DNA of 58,675 nt from Micromonospora sp. RHAY321. Lineage in GTDB: Bacteria; Actinomycetota; Actinomycetes; Mycobacteriales; Micromonosporaceae. The stretch spans positions 1 to 58,675 of the forward strand of contig NZ_JAMHIW010000025.1 in NCBI RefSeq assembly GCF_023896955.1. The letters run 5' to 3'. Both the position numbers and the translations under genes were made by a program. The notes beneath the pieces are model-generated. The model saw only the letters and a program-made list of their open reading frames with translations, ran no database searches and had not been told where the DNA came from. Of this stretch, positions 52,290 through 58,675 are shown one piece after another. The number at the start of each line of letters is the position of its first letter. The stretch's first letter is position 1.

Positions 52290-52679
52290 TCAGGCCGTCC
52301 GGACGACCGTGCAGATGACCGGCCCGTCGTCCGTGGTGCGCAGCAGGTAGCGGTACCGCTCCCCCGGCACCGCACGCCCCCGACTGTCCAGGAACTCCCA
52401 CTCCACCGCCACCATCGTCAGCAGCGCGGACATCGGCTGCACATCCTCGATCAGGGCGTGCGCCGCCACCAACTCCCGGTCCTGGTAGTCGGGCGCCGCA
52501 CCCACGAACGACAAGGCCACCGCCGCCGGCGTGGTGAACGAGAAGCTGTACGTGTCGGCCACCACCAGACCCGGCAGGGCGTAACAACCGGCGATGGCCG
52601 GCAGGTCGCCGCAGGTCAACGCCACGCCGTACCGGTCGAAGAAGTCGGCCAGCGTGTCGAGATCGGTGGAGGCACTCAC
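52290..52679 (-). CDS. NTF2/SnoaL-like small protein
   Basis: The 129-residue protein starts TDLDTLADFFDRYGVALTCGD and has the helix-then-beta-sheet pattern of the NTF2/SnoaL fold (LVVADTYSFSFTTPAAVA, MVAVEWEFLDSRGRAV). Such folds serve as small enzymes or binding domains, and many actinobacterial ones are uncharacterised. No active-site residues can be named. GTG 52679 lies 37 bases after the permuted papain-like gene, so the two may be co-transcribed. Confidence 0.72.
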   Translation of the reverse strand: MSASTDLDTLADFFDRYGVALTCGDLPAIAGCYALPGLVVADTYSFSFTTPAAVALSFVGAAPDYQDRELVAAHALIEDVQPMSALLTMVAVEWEFLDSRGRAVPGERYRYLLRTTDDGPVICTVVRTA

Positions 52680-52716
52680 GGCGACAGCAATTGCCGGTCA
52701 CCGCCCCGGCCAAACC

Positions 52717-53388
52717 TCACCGCGGCGGAACCAGGACCTCGATCTCCGCACCCAGCCCGGCACCCCCGGCCAGACCGAGGTCGTCCCCACTCCAGAAACG
52801 CCCCGGGTCGTACCAGTTCGGACGCCGGCCGGCGGGCAGCAGCCCCATCGCCTCGTACGTCACCGCCACCACCTCGGCGCAGTACGCCGTCTCCAGCGCC
52901 CGGTCCCGAGCCCCCGGCGATGTCACCGGCGTCGACGGCGATGCGGGCCGACCGGGACGCGGCAGCGCCGGCACCCGACCCCGCACCCACCGCCAGGCCA
53001 ACTGGGCGGTGGACGGAAACGGTGTGCCGTCCAACCGCGCGACCGTCCGCAGCACCGCCCGCTCCATCTCCCCGTCCGCCGGCGGGTCGAGCTGCCGCAG
53101 CCAGGCCCGCTGGCCGTACCGGTTGGCCCAGACGCACACCGCGTCCCGCAGGTCGTGCAACTGCACCCCGCGCTGATGGCTGCCCGACCACAGGTCCGGC
53201 AACGACCTGCCCAACTCCGCGTGCCACATCAGCGGCGGCATGTCGTCCAGCACCACCGCCATGCCGACGTGGTTGACCGGGCTGTTGGTGGTGAACTGGA
53301 TCGCCCGGTCCGGCACGCTACGGCCCCGGAACACCCACACGTCGCCGGTGCGGGTCAACTCGACCGCCTCATCCAGGCTGATGCTCAT
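52717..53388 (-). CDS. Permuted papain-like (NlpC/P60-related) protein
   Basis: The 223-residue protein has the circularly permuted order of YaeF/YiiX-type cysteine peptidases: histidine first (SPVNHVGM, His40) and cysteine late (TAYCAEVVAVTYE, Cys170). These are amidases or peptidases acting on wall or lipid substrates. There is no signal peptide or membrane segment, so it may act in the cytosol. The ATG at 53388 is 8 bases after a TAGGGT box that overlaps the -10 box of the divergent small gene. The upstream gap is only 19 bases. Confidence 0.78.
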   Translation of the reverse strand: MSISLDEAVELTRTGDVWVFRGRSVPDRAIQFTTNSPVNHVGMAVVLDDMPPLMWHAELGRSLPDLWSGSHQRGVQLHDLRDAVCVWANRYGQRAWLRQLDPPADGEMERAVLRTVARLDGTPFPSTAQLAWRWVRGRVPALPRPGRPASPSTPVTSPGARDRALETAYCAEVVAVTYEAMGLLPAGRRPNWYDPGRFWSGDDLGLAGGAGLGAEIEVLVPPR

Positions 53389-53395
53389 GAGGGTC

Positions 53396-53402
53396 TACCC
53401 TA
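53396..53402. promoter_or_regulatory. Overlapping divergent -10 boxes
   Basis: Plus strand TACCCT at 53396-53401 lies 6 bases before ATG 53408. Minus strand TAGGGT at 53402-53397 lies 8 bases before ATG 53388. The two boxes share 5 bp, so only one can be bound at a time. Confidence 0.5.
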
Positions 53403-53407
53403 GGCCG

Positions 53408-53596
53408 ATGCGGCAACGGATGCGGTGGTGGAAGGTCCTGGGGCTCGCCGGCCTCGCCGGGGTCGCGGCCTCCGGCGTGGTCATCGCGCGGGCCGAACGG
53501 CGCCGCCGCGCGTACACCCCCGAGGAGATCCGGCAGCGACTGCTGGAGCGGCACGCCCAGGCCAGCGACGCCGCGAAGCCGGCCGACCCCGCCTGA
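53408..53596 (+). CDS. 62-residue single-pass membrane protein
   Basis: The protein reads MRQRMRWWKVLGLAGLAGVA then one transmembrane helix, a basic RAERRRRAYTPEEIRQRLLE and an acidic/alanine tail. It looks like an N-in or N-out anchored small protein with a cytosolic helix. No family is recognised. ATG 53408 is placed by the TACCCT box. It is divergent from the permuted papain-like gene with almost no intergenic space, and 73 bases before the alpha/beta hydrolase gene. Confidence 0.7.
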   Translation: MRQRMRWWKVLGLAGLAGVAASGVVIARAERRRRAYTPEEIRQRLLERHAQASDAAKPADPA

Positions 53597-53657
53597 CCAC
53601 CCGCTCCCGACGCTCCCCCGTGGACACGACGGGACAGTTGGGCGGGCTGATGATCGA

Positions 53658-53663
53658 TATTCT
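53658..53663 (+). promoter_or_regulatory. -10 box, leaderless promoter of alpha/beta hydrolase gene
   Basis: TATTCT lies 6 bases before ATG 53670, without a Shine-Dalgarno. It shows this gene is not simply co-transcribed with the small membrane protein gene. Confidence 0.5.
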
Positions 53664-53669
53664 CGGCGC

Positions 53670-54392
53670 ATGACGACGCCCGTCGCACAACGACCCTTCG
53701 TCCTGTCAGCCCCCGCCGCGCCGGTCGAACGGCACGGCAACGTCGATCTCCACCTACCCGCCGGCACCGGTCCCGCGCCCGCCGTCGTGATCGTGCACGG
53801 CGCCCCGCTGCCCCCTGACGTGCCCGATCCCCGCGACTGGATGCTCTACCGCGGCTACGGCGCGCTGCTCGCCGAGCGCGGCCTGGTCGCCGCGCTGATC
53901 AGCTACCAGGTGGCCGACCTGTCGGCGCTGCCCGCCACGGCCGACGACATCGCCGCCATGGTCGAGCAGGTCCGCGCCGACCCCCGGGTCGACCCGGACC
54001 GGGTGGTGCTCTGGTTCTTCTCCGGCGGGGGCCTCTTCGCGGCCGACTGGCTCCGGGTCCCACCGCCGTGGCTGCGCGGGATCGCGCTGACCTACCCGCT
54101 GCTCATCCCGCTGCCCGGCTGGGAGATCGACCCGAGGTTCCTGCCCGTCGACGCGCTCGGCTCGGGCGCCGATGTCCCGCTGGTGCTGACCCGCGCCGGG
54201 CGGGACATACCCCCCGTCCTGGCCGGCATCGAGGCGTTCCTCGCCGCGGCCACCACCCACGGCCGGCCCGTGCAGGTCATCGAGGTGCCGGACGGGCAGC
54301 ACAGCTTCGACATCCTCGACCACACGCCGCAGTCCGAGACGGCCGTCCTGGCCGCCCGGGACGCGGTCCTGGACCTGCTCGACGCCGGCTGA
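53670..54392 (+). CDS. Alpha/beta hydrolase (dienelactone hydrolase-like)
   Basis: The 240-residue enzyme has the alpha/beta fold with oxyanion region VVIVHGAPLPPD, nucleophile elbow FFSGGG, and a late histidine in PDGQHSFDIL. The catalytic aspartate is likely in the strand VPLVLTRAGRD. It lacks signal and membrane segments. The family hydrolyses small esters or lactones; no substrate is known. The nearest genes do not form an obvious operon. Confidence 0.83.
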   Translation: MTTPVAQRPFVLSAPAAPVERHGNVDLHLPAGTGPAPAVVIVHGAPLPPDVPDPRDWMLYRGYGALLAERGLVAALISYQVADLSALPATADDIAAMVEQVRADPRVDPDRVVLWFFSGGGLFAADWLRVPPPWLRGIALTYPLLIPLPGWEIDPRFLPVDALGSGADVPLVLTRAGRDIPPVLAGIEAFLAAATTHGRPVQVIEVPDGQHSFDILDHTPQSETAVLAARDAVLDLLDAG

Positions 54393-54538
54393 CCCCCCGT
54401 CGGCCGGGGTCGCCAAGGCTCCTGACCAGGCACCACTCGGGCTTCCGCCGTCGGCGCACCAGATTGGGGATCTCGCGCACCCGACGCTCACCAACGTACG
54501 ACGATCGTCACAGGGCCGATCGACGGTGGAGGTGAGAG

Positions 54539-55654
54539 GTGCGCAGCAGACGTCGGGGTGCCCGACCGGCGGAGAGCGCGCTGCGGGAAGGCCGGGACGC
54601 CTACGACCGGCTTCGTACCTACCTCATCGTCGCGGTGCAGGCGGGGCTGGCCGCCGGGTTGGCGTGGTTCATCGCGAGCGACGTGCTGCACAATCCGCAG
54701 CCGCTGTTCGCGCCCGCCGCCGCGGTCGGCACGATCGCGGCGGCCATCGGCAACCGGGCCAGGCGCACCGTGGAACTCCTCGCCGGCGTGATCCTGGGCG
54801 TGCTGATCGGGGACGGGATCATACGGTTCATCGGGGCAGGACCGATACAGACCGGGTTGGTCGTGGCATTGACGATTTCGGCGGCAGCCCTGTTCCGAGG
54901 CACCGGCGCCGTCATGGTGCAGGCGGGAAGCACCGCCGTCCTGCTGGGAACGGTGTCTCCGGAAAGGCCGGATCTGGCCGTGCCGCGGACGGCGAACGCG
55001 CTGGTCGGTGTCCTGGTGGCCATCGTCGTGGCCTTGCTGATCCTGCCGCTCAATCCGGTGCGGATCGTCCACCGCGCCGCCGGTCCGGCAGTCGATGCCA
55101 TCGCCCGTGAAATGACCGCCACCGCCGACGCGCTGACCCGCCGCGACGTCCGGCAGGCCGAGGAGGCACTGCAACGACTGCGTACGGCGGAGGCGGCACG
55201 ACGCAACACGACAGAGATGGTCGCCGCGGCATGCGAGGTCGCGCGACTCTCACCGTGGCGAAGACGACGGCTGGGCATCATGCGCCGGTACGAGCACGCG
55301 GCCGAACACCTTGAACTCGCCTACACCAACAGCCGCGAGATGGTGCAGTGGGCCGTGTCGGCCATTCGCGCCCGAGAGCCGCTGCCGGCTGGCCTTCCGA
55401 CAGCGATCGAGCACTTCGGCCAGGCGTTCAGGCTCCTGCATCGTGACTTCCTCGCCGGACGGGAGCCGGATCGCGCCCGGGAGCGAGCGCTGCGGGCGAT
55501 CGATGACGTCGACGAGGCATGCGCCGAGGGTGTCGAGTTCACCGGGGCTGTCGTCGTCACACAACTGCGCGTTGTCATCAGCCAACTGCTCCAGGTGTCC
55601 GGGCTCCCCCGGAGCGAGGCGAATCAGCAGGCGGGTTTGAACGCCGACGTCTGA
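54539..55654 (+). CDS. FUSC-family membrane protein, aromatic acid exporter-like
   Basis: The 371-residue protein has an N-terminal membrane half of five to six helices (LIVAVQAGLAAGLAWFIASD, VVALTISAAALF) with the FUSC-type motif SSVGNRARRTVELLAG-like (IGNRARRTVELLAGVILGVLIG). A long cytosolic helical half follows (about 190-371). FUSC proteins export aromatic acids such as p-hydroxybenzoate or act in wall/toxin transport. GTG 54539 has a good GGAGG. It converges on the hydrolase gene at 55698. Confidence 0.82.
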   Translation: MRSRRRGARPAESALREGRDAYDRLRTYLIVAVQAGLAAGLAWFIASDVLHNPQPLFAPAAAVGTIAAAIGNRARRTVELLAGVILGVLIGDGIIRFIGAGPIQTGLVVALTISAAALFRGTGAVMVQAGSTAVLLGTVSPERPDLAVPRTANALVGVLVAIVVALLILPLNPVRIVHRAAGPAVDAIAREMTATADALTRRDVRQAEEALQRLRTAEAARRNTTEMVAAACEVARLSPWRRRRLGIMRRYEHAAEHLELAYTNSREMVQWAVSAIRAREPLPAGLPTAIEHFGQAFRLLHRDFLAGREPDRARERALRAIDDVDEACAEGVEFTGAVVVTQLRVVISQLLQVSGLPRSEANQQAGLNADV

Positions 55655-55697
55655 CCGATGCACCAGCGGTCGTGCTGTGCGCCATGGATCGCGCCGT

Positions 55698-56642
55698 TCA
55701 GGGCAGCGGGCCGTCGGTTTCCGCAGTCGCGCTGAGACGATCCCGGATCAGCGCGATCACGGTGTCGGCTGTCCGGTCGAGGTGACTGCGGCCATCGGGT
55801 AGCCGGGCCTCCGGGCTGATGTAGCTGCGCGGACCGACGTGGGTGGCCGGGTCGAGCCAGTGCTCGGTGATCTTCCCCTCGCGATCGGCCCTGTTCCAAC
55901 CGCTTCCGCGGAACAGCCGCCACCGCTGCGGGAACAACCAGGTGCCGACCCGCTCGATGCGGTCGCCGGCACTGGTGAGCCGGTCGAGGTGCTGCGCGCG
56001 GCTGATGTCGTTGGCGCCGTTGTGGAACCCGCCCAGAGTGATCAGCCAGATCGGGGAGCGCAGCTGGGACCACAGTTCGTCCACCGCGCCGGTGGCGACC
56101 TGGGCGCCGCCGCTGTAACTGAGCATCACCACGGGGATACCGCTGTCGGGCTGGTAACCGGCGAGCCGAAGCTCGGTGGCGATCTGCGAGCCGACGGCGC
56201 GGTTGTACAGGGGACGGTACCGGCGGTCGGCGGCGACGAAGGTCTGCATCACGTTGTGCAGGAACAGCACCAGCCCGATGTGGCGGCGCAGCCACGACCA
56301 CACCGGCCGGTCGGCCAGCGGAAGGGCCAGCGGGGAGTAGGGCTGCACCTGGCCCAGCACCCTGAGCTCCGGCGCTCCGGCGATCAGGGACTTCACCAGT
56401 CGGCCGCCGTCGCGGGTGTCGTGGAAGCGGCGTTTCCCGATGCCGTCCAGATAGACCAGGTACGCGTCCGGTGGGCGGTCCGGGTCCGCGCCCCGGGCGG
56501 GGAGGGCGCCCGCGGGGCGTGCGATGGTGGGAGTGCGCCAGCCCGCGGCATAGACCAGCACCTCGTAGCGGGCGAGCAGAGCTTCGGCGAGCAGGACAGG
56601 TCCGATCCCGCCGAGCAGCAGCAGGAGCACCAGCTCGGTCAC
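55698..56642 (-). CDS. Membrane-anchored alpha/beta hydrolase-like protein
   Basis: The 314-residue protein begins with a hydrophobic helix (about 2-24, ELVLLLLLGGIGPVLLAEAL), then a domain with LVYLDGIGKRRF, VMLSYSGGAQVATGAV (a nucleophile-elbow-like SYSGG) and a C-terminal segment ATHVGPRSYISPEARLPDG. This fits an alpha/beta hydrolase of unknown substrate, anchored in the membrane. GTG 56642 overlaps the stop of the upstream membrane protein gene by 4 bases, so the two act together. The late histidine of the triad is not confidently assigned (EHWLDPATHVGP is a candidate). Confidence 0.72.
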   Translation of the reverse strand: MTELVLLLLLGGIGPVLLAEALLARYEVLVYAAGWRTPTIARPAGALPARGADPDRPPDAYLVYLDGIGKRRFHDTRDGGRLVKSLIAGAPELRVLGQVQPYSPLALPLADRPVWSWLRRHIGLVLFLHNVMQTFVAADRRYRPLYNRAVGSQIATELRLAGYQPDSGIPVVMLSYSGGAQVATGAVDELWSQLRSPIWLITLGGFHNGANDISRAQHLDRLTSAGDRIERVGTWLFPQRWRLFRGSGWNRADREGKITEHWLDPATHVGPRSYISPEARLPDGRSHLDRTADTVIALIRDRLSATAETDGPLP

Positions 56643-57130
56643 GTGAGGGGCTCCGGTGCTCGTGTCGTGTTGAGCCTCACCACCAGGCGGCGGACGCCTT
56701 CGACGGCAACGCCGAGGCCGACCCCCGCGACGGCCACGCAGCCGACGGCGTCCCACCAGCCGAGCCCGGCCACCGTGGCGAGTGAGGCGGCGAGACCAGC
56801 CCCCACTCCCAGCATGAGCACGAAGTGCAGCAGCGGCCCGAGCAGCGGGAACGCGAGGACTGCGGCAAGCAGCAGCGGAGCGGCCAGGCCTGGTGTCCAG
56901 ACCAACGCGGCTCCATGGGACGGCACGGCGGGCAGCACCATCTCGGCGAGTGCCCACGCGGACAGCGGCCAGAGCGCGAATACCGCGCCGTCGACCACGG
57001 CGCCGGCCAGCAGCAACCCGAACACCCTGACGTGCGACACGCCAGACAGGCGGGCCACCACGGGCAGGAGACGGCCGGCGGCCTCGGACAGCCCAGCGAA
57101 CAGCAGCAGGATGACGACGACGGGGGACAT
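56639..57130 (-). CDS. Small multi-spanning membrane protein
   Basis: The 163-residue protein is almost wholly hydrophobic, with four to five predicted helices (VVVILLLFAGLSEAAG, VFGLLLAGAVVDGAVFALW, PLLLAAVLAFPLLGPLLHFVL) and a basic C-terminus. It has no named family. It overlaps the hydrolase gene by GTGA and lies 3 bases after the glycosyltransferase stop, so 57134-55698 may be one transcript of three genes. Its role could be to hold the hydrolase in a membrane site; this is inference. Confidence 0.72.
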   Translation of the reverse strand: MSPVVVILLLFAGLSEAAGRLLPVVARLSGVSHVRVFGLLLAGAVVDGAVFALWPLSAWALAEMVLPAVPSHGAALVWTPGLAAPLLLAAVLAFPLLGPLLHFVLMLGVGAGLAASLATVAGLGWWDAVGCVAVAGVGLGVAVEGVRRLVVRLNTTRAPEPLT

Positions 57131-57133
57131 CGG

Positions 57134-58357
57134 TCAGCCCTGCGGCGGCAGATCGGCAGAGACCGGCTGAGCGACCCGGCCGGTCTGCTGCACATAGCGC
57201 TCGAGTTCGTCGGCGGCGCGCGAATAGCCGCCCGCCTGACGCTGGGCGACCCGCAAGGTGCTCGCGGCGTCACGGAATCGGGGCTCGTCGAGCAGGCGCT
57301 GGGCGAGGGCGCGCACGACCTCCACGCTGACGTCCTCGGTGCGGACGGCGAGCCCGGCATCGAGCTCGACGACGCGGGAGGCCACCAACGACTGGTCAGC
57401 GCCCTGCGGGACCACCAGCATCGGTACGCCGGCGTACAGGGCCTCGTTGACGCTGTTCACCCCGCCGTGGGTGACGAACAGCGCCGCGCGGGCCAGCACC
57501 TCCAACTGCGGTACGGAGCGGTGCGCGATCACGTTGGCCGGCAGCGGGCCGAGCGCGGCGGGATCGGTCTGTCCGGTGGAGACGATCACGGTGCCACCCA
57601 GCGGGGCGAGCGCGTTGGCGAAGGCACGGAGCAGCCCCGGGTCGGCGCCGAACACCGTGCCCAGCGAGGCGTAGAGCACCGGGTCCCGCAGCCGATCGAC
57701 CGGGAACGACGAGTCGGCCTGGCGGGCGCCGATGCTCGGCCCGACGAACCGGTAGGACTCGTCGAAGGTGTCGGCCTCGGGGTGGAACTCCCGGGAGGTG
57801 TAGACCAGGTTGAGCGGCTGACGGATGTTGGCCAGGTCGACCAGGGGCACCGCATCCGTGTCGTACCGTCGGCGGAGCTTCCAGCGCGACGTCAGGTATC
57901 TCCCGGTGGGACGGGGATGGACCGCCGCTGCGGCGAGCAGCTCCCAGGAGCCGTGGGTGGGGCTGGGCAGGTGCCGGTTGAACGCGAACGTGGTGAACGA
58001 CGACGCCGCCGGCACGCCGAGTTCCCGGGCGGCAACCGGCCCCCACAGGCAGAGGGAGTCGTGGACGACCAGATCGGGACGGGAGCCGCGCAGATCGGTG
58101 AGGACGGCGGGCAGCACGCGTACGGCGGTGCGCGCGAGCTGTTCCATCACCGTGACGGGCGTCGGCGGGCCGGAGAGTGGTACGTCATCCCCGCGGTAGG
58201 GGAACACCCGCGCGCCGGTGGCCGCGATCTGCTCGGCGTAGGCCGGTGTCGTGTGGTAGGTGACGGAGTGGCCCCGACGAACAAGCTCCGCCACGACCGG
58301 CAGCGTGGGGTTGACATGCCCGTGCATGGCGATGTTGAGGAATGCGACTGCGCTCAT
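57134..58357 (-). CDS. Macrolide-type family 1 glycosyltransferase
   Basis: The 407-residue enzyme has the GT-B, MGT layout: N-terminal FLNIAMHGHVNPTLPVVAEL and the C-terminal sugar-nucleotide signature FVTHGGVNSVNEALYAGVPMLVVPQGADQ. Related actinomycete enzymes glucosylate macrolides (resistance) or natural products; no antibiotic genes are near. ATG 58357 gives the usual family N-terminus; ATG 58399 is in frame. Lipid-like or small-molecule acceptors are both possible. The two downstream membrane genes could export or hydrolyse the product. Confidence 0.87.
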   Translation of the reverse strand: MSAVAFLNIAMHGHVNPTLPVVAELVRRGHSVTYHTTPAYAEQIAATGARVFPYRGDDVPLSGPPTPVTVMEQLARTAVRVLPAVLTDLRGSRPDLVVHDSLCLWGPVAARELGVPAASSFTTFAFNRHLPSPTHGSWELLAAAAVHPRPTGRYLTSRWKLRRRYDTDAVPLVDLANIRQPLNLVYTSREFHPEADTFDESYRFVGPSIGARQADSSFPVDRLRDPVLYASLGTVFGADPGLLRAFANALAPLGGTVIVSTGQTDPAALGPLPANVIAHRSVPQLEVLARAALFVTHGGVNSVNEALYAGVPMLVVPQGADQSLVASRVVELDAGLAVRTEDVSVEVVRALAQRLLDEPRFRDAASTLRVAQRQAGGYSRAADELERYVQQTGRVAQPVSADLPPQG

Positions 58358-58429
58358 CGACCGACCCCGGACAGGGAGGGAGTCAGTGCCCGGCAACATG
58401 CAGCGATCATGATCCGCCTTTCTCGGTCA

Positions 58430-58443
58430 CAGCGTAAACGCTG
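58430..58443. promoter_or_regulatory. Perfect 6-2-6 palindrome upstream of glycosyltransferase gene
   Basis: CAGCGT at 58430-58435 and ACGCTG at 58438-58443 with central AA. It lies 73 bases from the ATG at 58357 (on the upstream side) and may be an operator of a LacI- or TetR-type regulator. Confidence 0.45.
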
Positions 58444-58516
58444 CCGGATGGCAGCCGCGTACCAGACCAAATACTCATTCGCGGCGGGCGGGCGGCGGTC
58501 CGCCACCGGGATCTGA

Positions 58517-58585
58517 GAGTTCGTCCGGCGACCGGACCGCCTCGACATCCTGGTCACCAACGCCGTGTCGGTGGCGTCTGGGCCC
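58517..58585 (+). pseudogene. Possible short-chain dehydrogenase remnant
   Basis: One plus-strand frame reads RPDRLDILVTNAVSVASG, close to the RLDILVNNAG motif of short-chain dehydrogenases, with an in-frame stop at 58514 and no start. The text around it does not keep the family pattern, so the match may be chance or a decayed gene end. The remaining 58586-58675 shows nothing I can support, and the next gene is probably outside the window. Confidence 0.25.
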
Positions 58586-58675
58586 GGACGAGTCGGATGT
58601 CCGGTTCGGCTGTCACCGGGCCGCCCCCGGTGTCCGGTTGTGGGGCCGGCGTCCCGTGGGCGGGGCCACCCTGGC

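Overview
The window is chromosomal DNA from a high-G+C actinomycete. Codons end almost always in G or C, GTG and TTG starts are common, and many genes begin at or within a few bases of the predicted transcription start. The gene order fabG-fabI(inhA)-hemH, a DUF3097 protein and a cellulose-type LPMO also point to Actinobacteria. A Micromonosporaceae member such as Micromonospora is my best guess, but that genus call is inference from gene content and style, not a proven assignment. I see no phage, IS element, CRISPR array, rRNA or tRNA.

Layout. 1-13 kb: PucR regulator, SpoU-type RNA methyltransferase, TPP-dependent oxidase/decarboxylase, class A penicillin-binding protein, a membrane protein, an NfeD-SPFH pair, a serine hydrolase, DUF3097 and a divergent partner. 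13-17 kb: HAD phosphatase, ferrochelatase, and the fatty-acid reductases FabI and FabG. 17-21 kb: a NarL-type two-component system, a secreted alpha/beta hydrolase, a membrane acyltransferase, then a structured RNA candidate and a 28-residue membrane peptide. 21-27 kb: a MoxR-DUF58-VWA operon facing two bacterial PH-domain proteins, with a small zinc-ribbon-like protein and a 52-bp repeat between them. 27-31 kb: PAP2 phosphatase, hotdog thioesterase, metallo-beta-lactamase-fold enzyme and a sugar kinase. 31-36 kb: a PaoABC-like molybdenum aldehyde oxidoreductase with a divergent XdhC-type maturation factor. 36-51 kb: carbohydrate and wall/secretion genes (LPMO with CBM2, asparagine synthetase, Xaa-Pro aminopeptidase, two tandem secreted beta-helix proteins, a giant amylase-pullulanase). 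51-54 kb: two anchored CBM2-like proteins, an NTF2-like protein and a permuted papain-like protein, facing two small leaderless genes. 54-58.7 kb: FUSC-type membrane protein, two-gene membrane/hydrolase unit and a macrolide-type glycosyltransferase.

How it works together. The polysaccharide genes (LPMO, amylopullulanase, CBM2-like proteins) fit a soil saprophyte. The pullulanase gene has a good -35/-10 promoter whose -35 lies in a TTGCA-type inverted repeat, suggesting maltose/starch-type repression. The aldehyde oxidoreductase genes overlap and share a palindromic intergenic region with their maturation factor. Several operons are tightly coupled by 4-base ATGA/GTGA overlaps.

Most unusual signals: (i) a hairpin plus H-type pseudoknot RNA candidate at 20847-20941, with a strong Shine-Dalgarno buried in the first stem; (ii) two tandem beta-helix proteins with near-identical leader architecture; (iii) a family of long, GATC-bordered intergenic hairpins at gene 3' ends, one type lying in a duplicated block of about 150 bp; (iv) leaderless starts with a fixed TANNNT-to-start spacing, including two divergent genes whose -10 boxes occupy the same base pairs.
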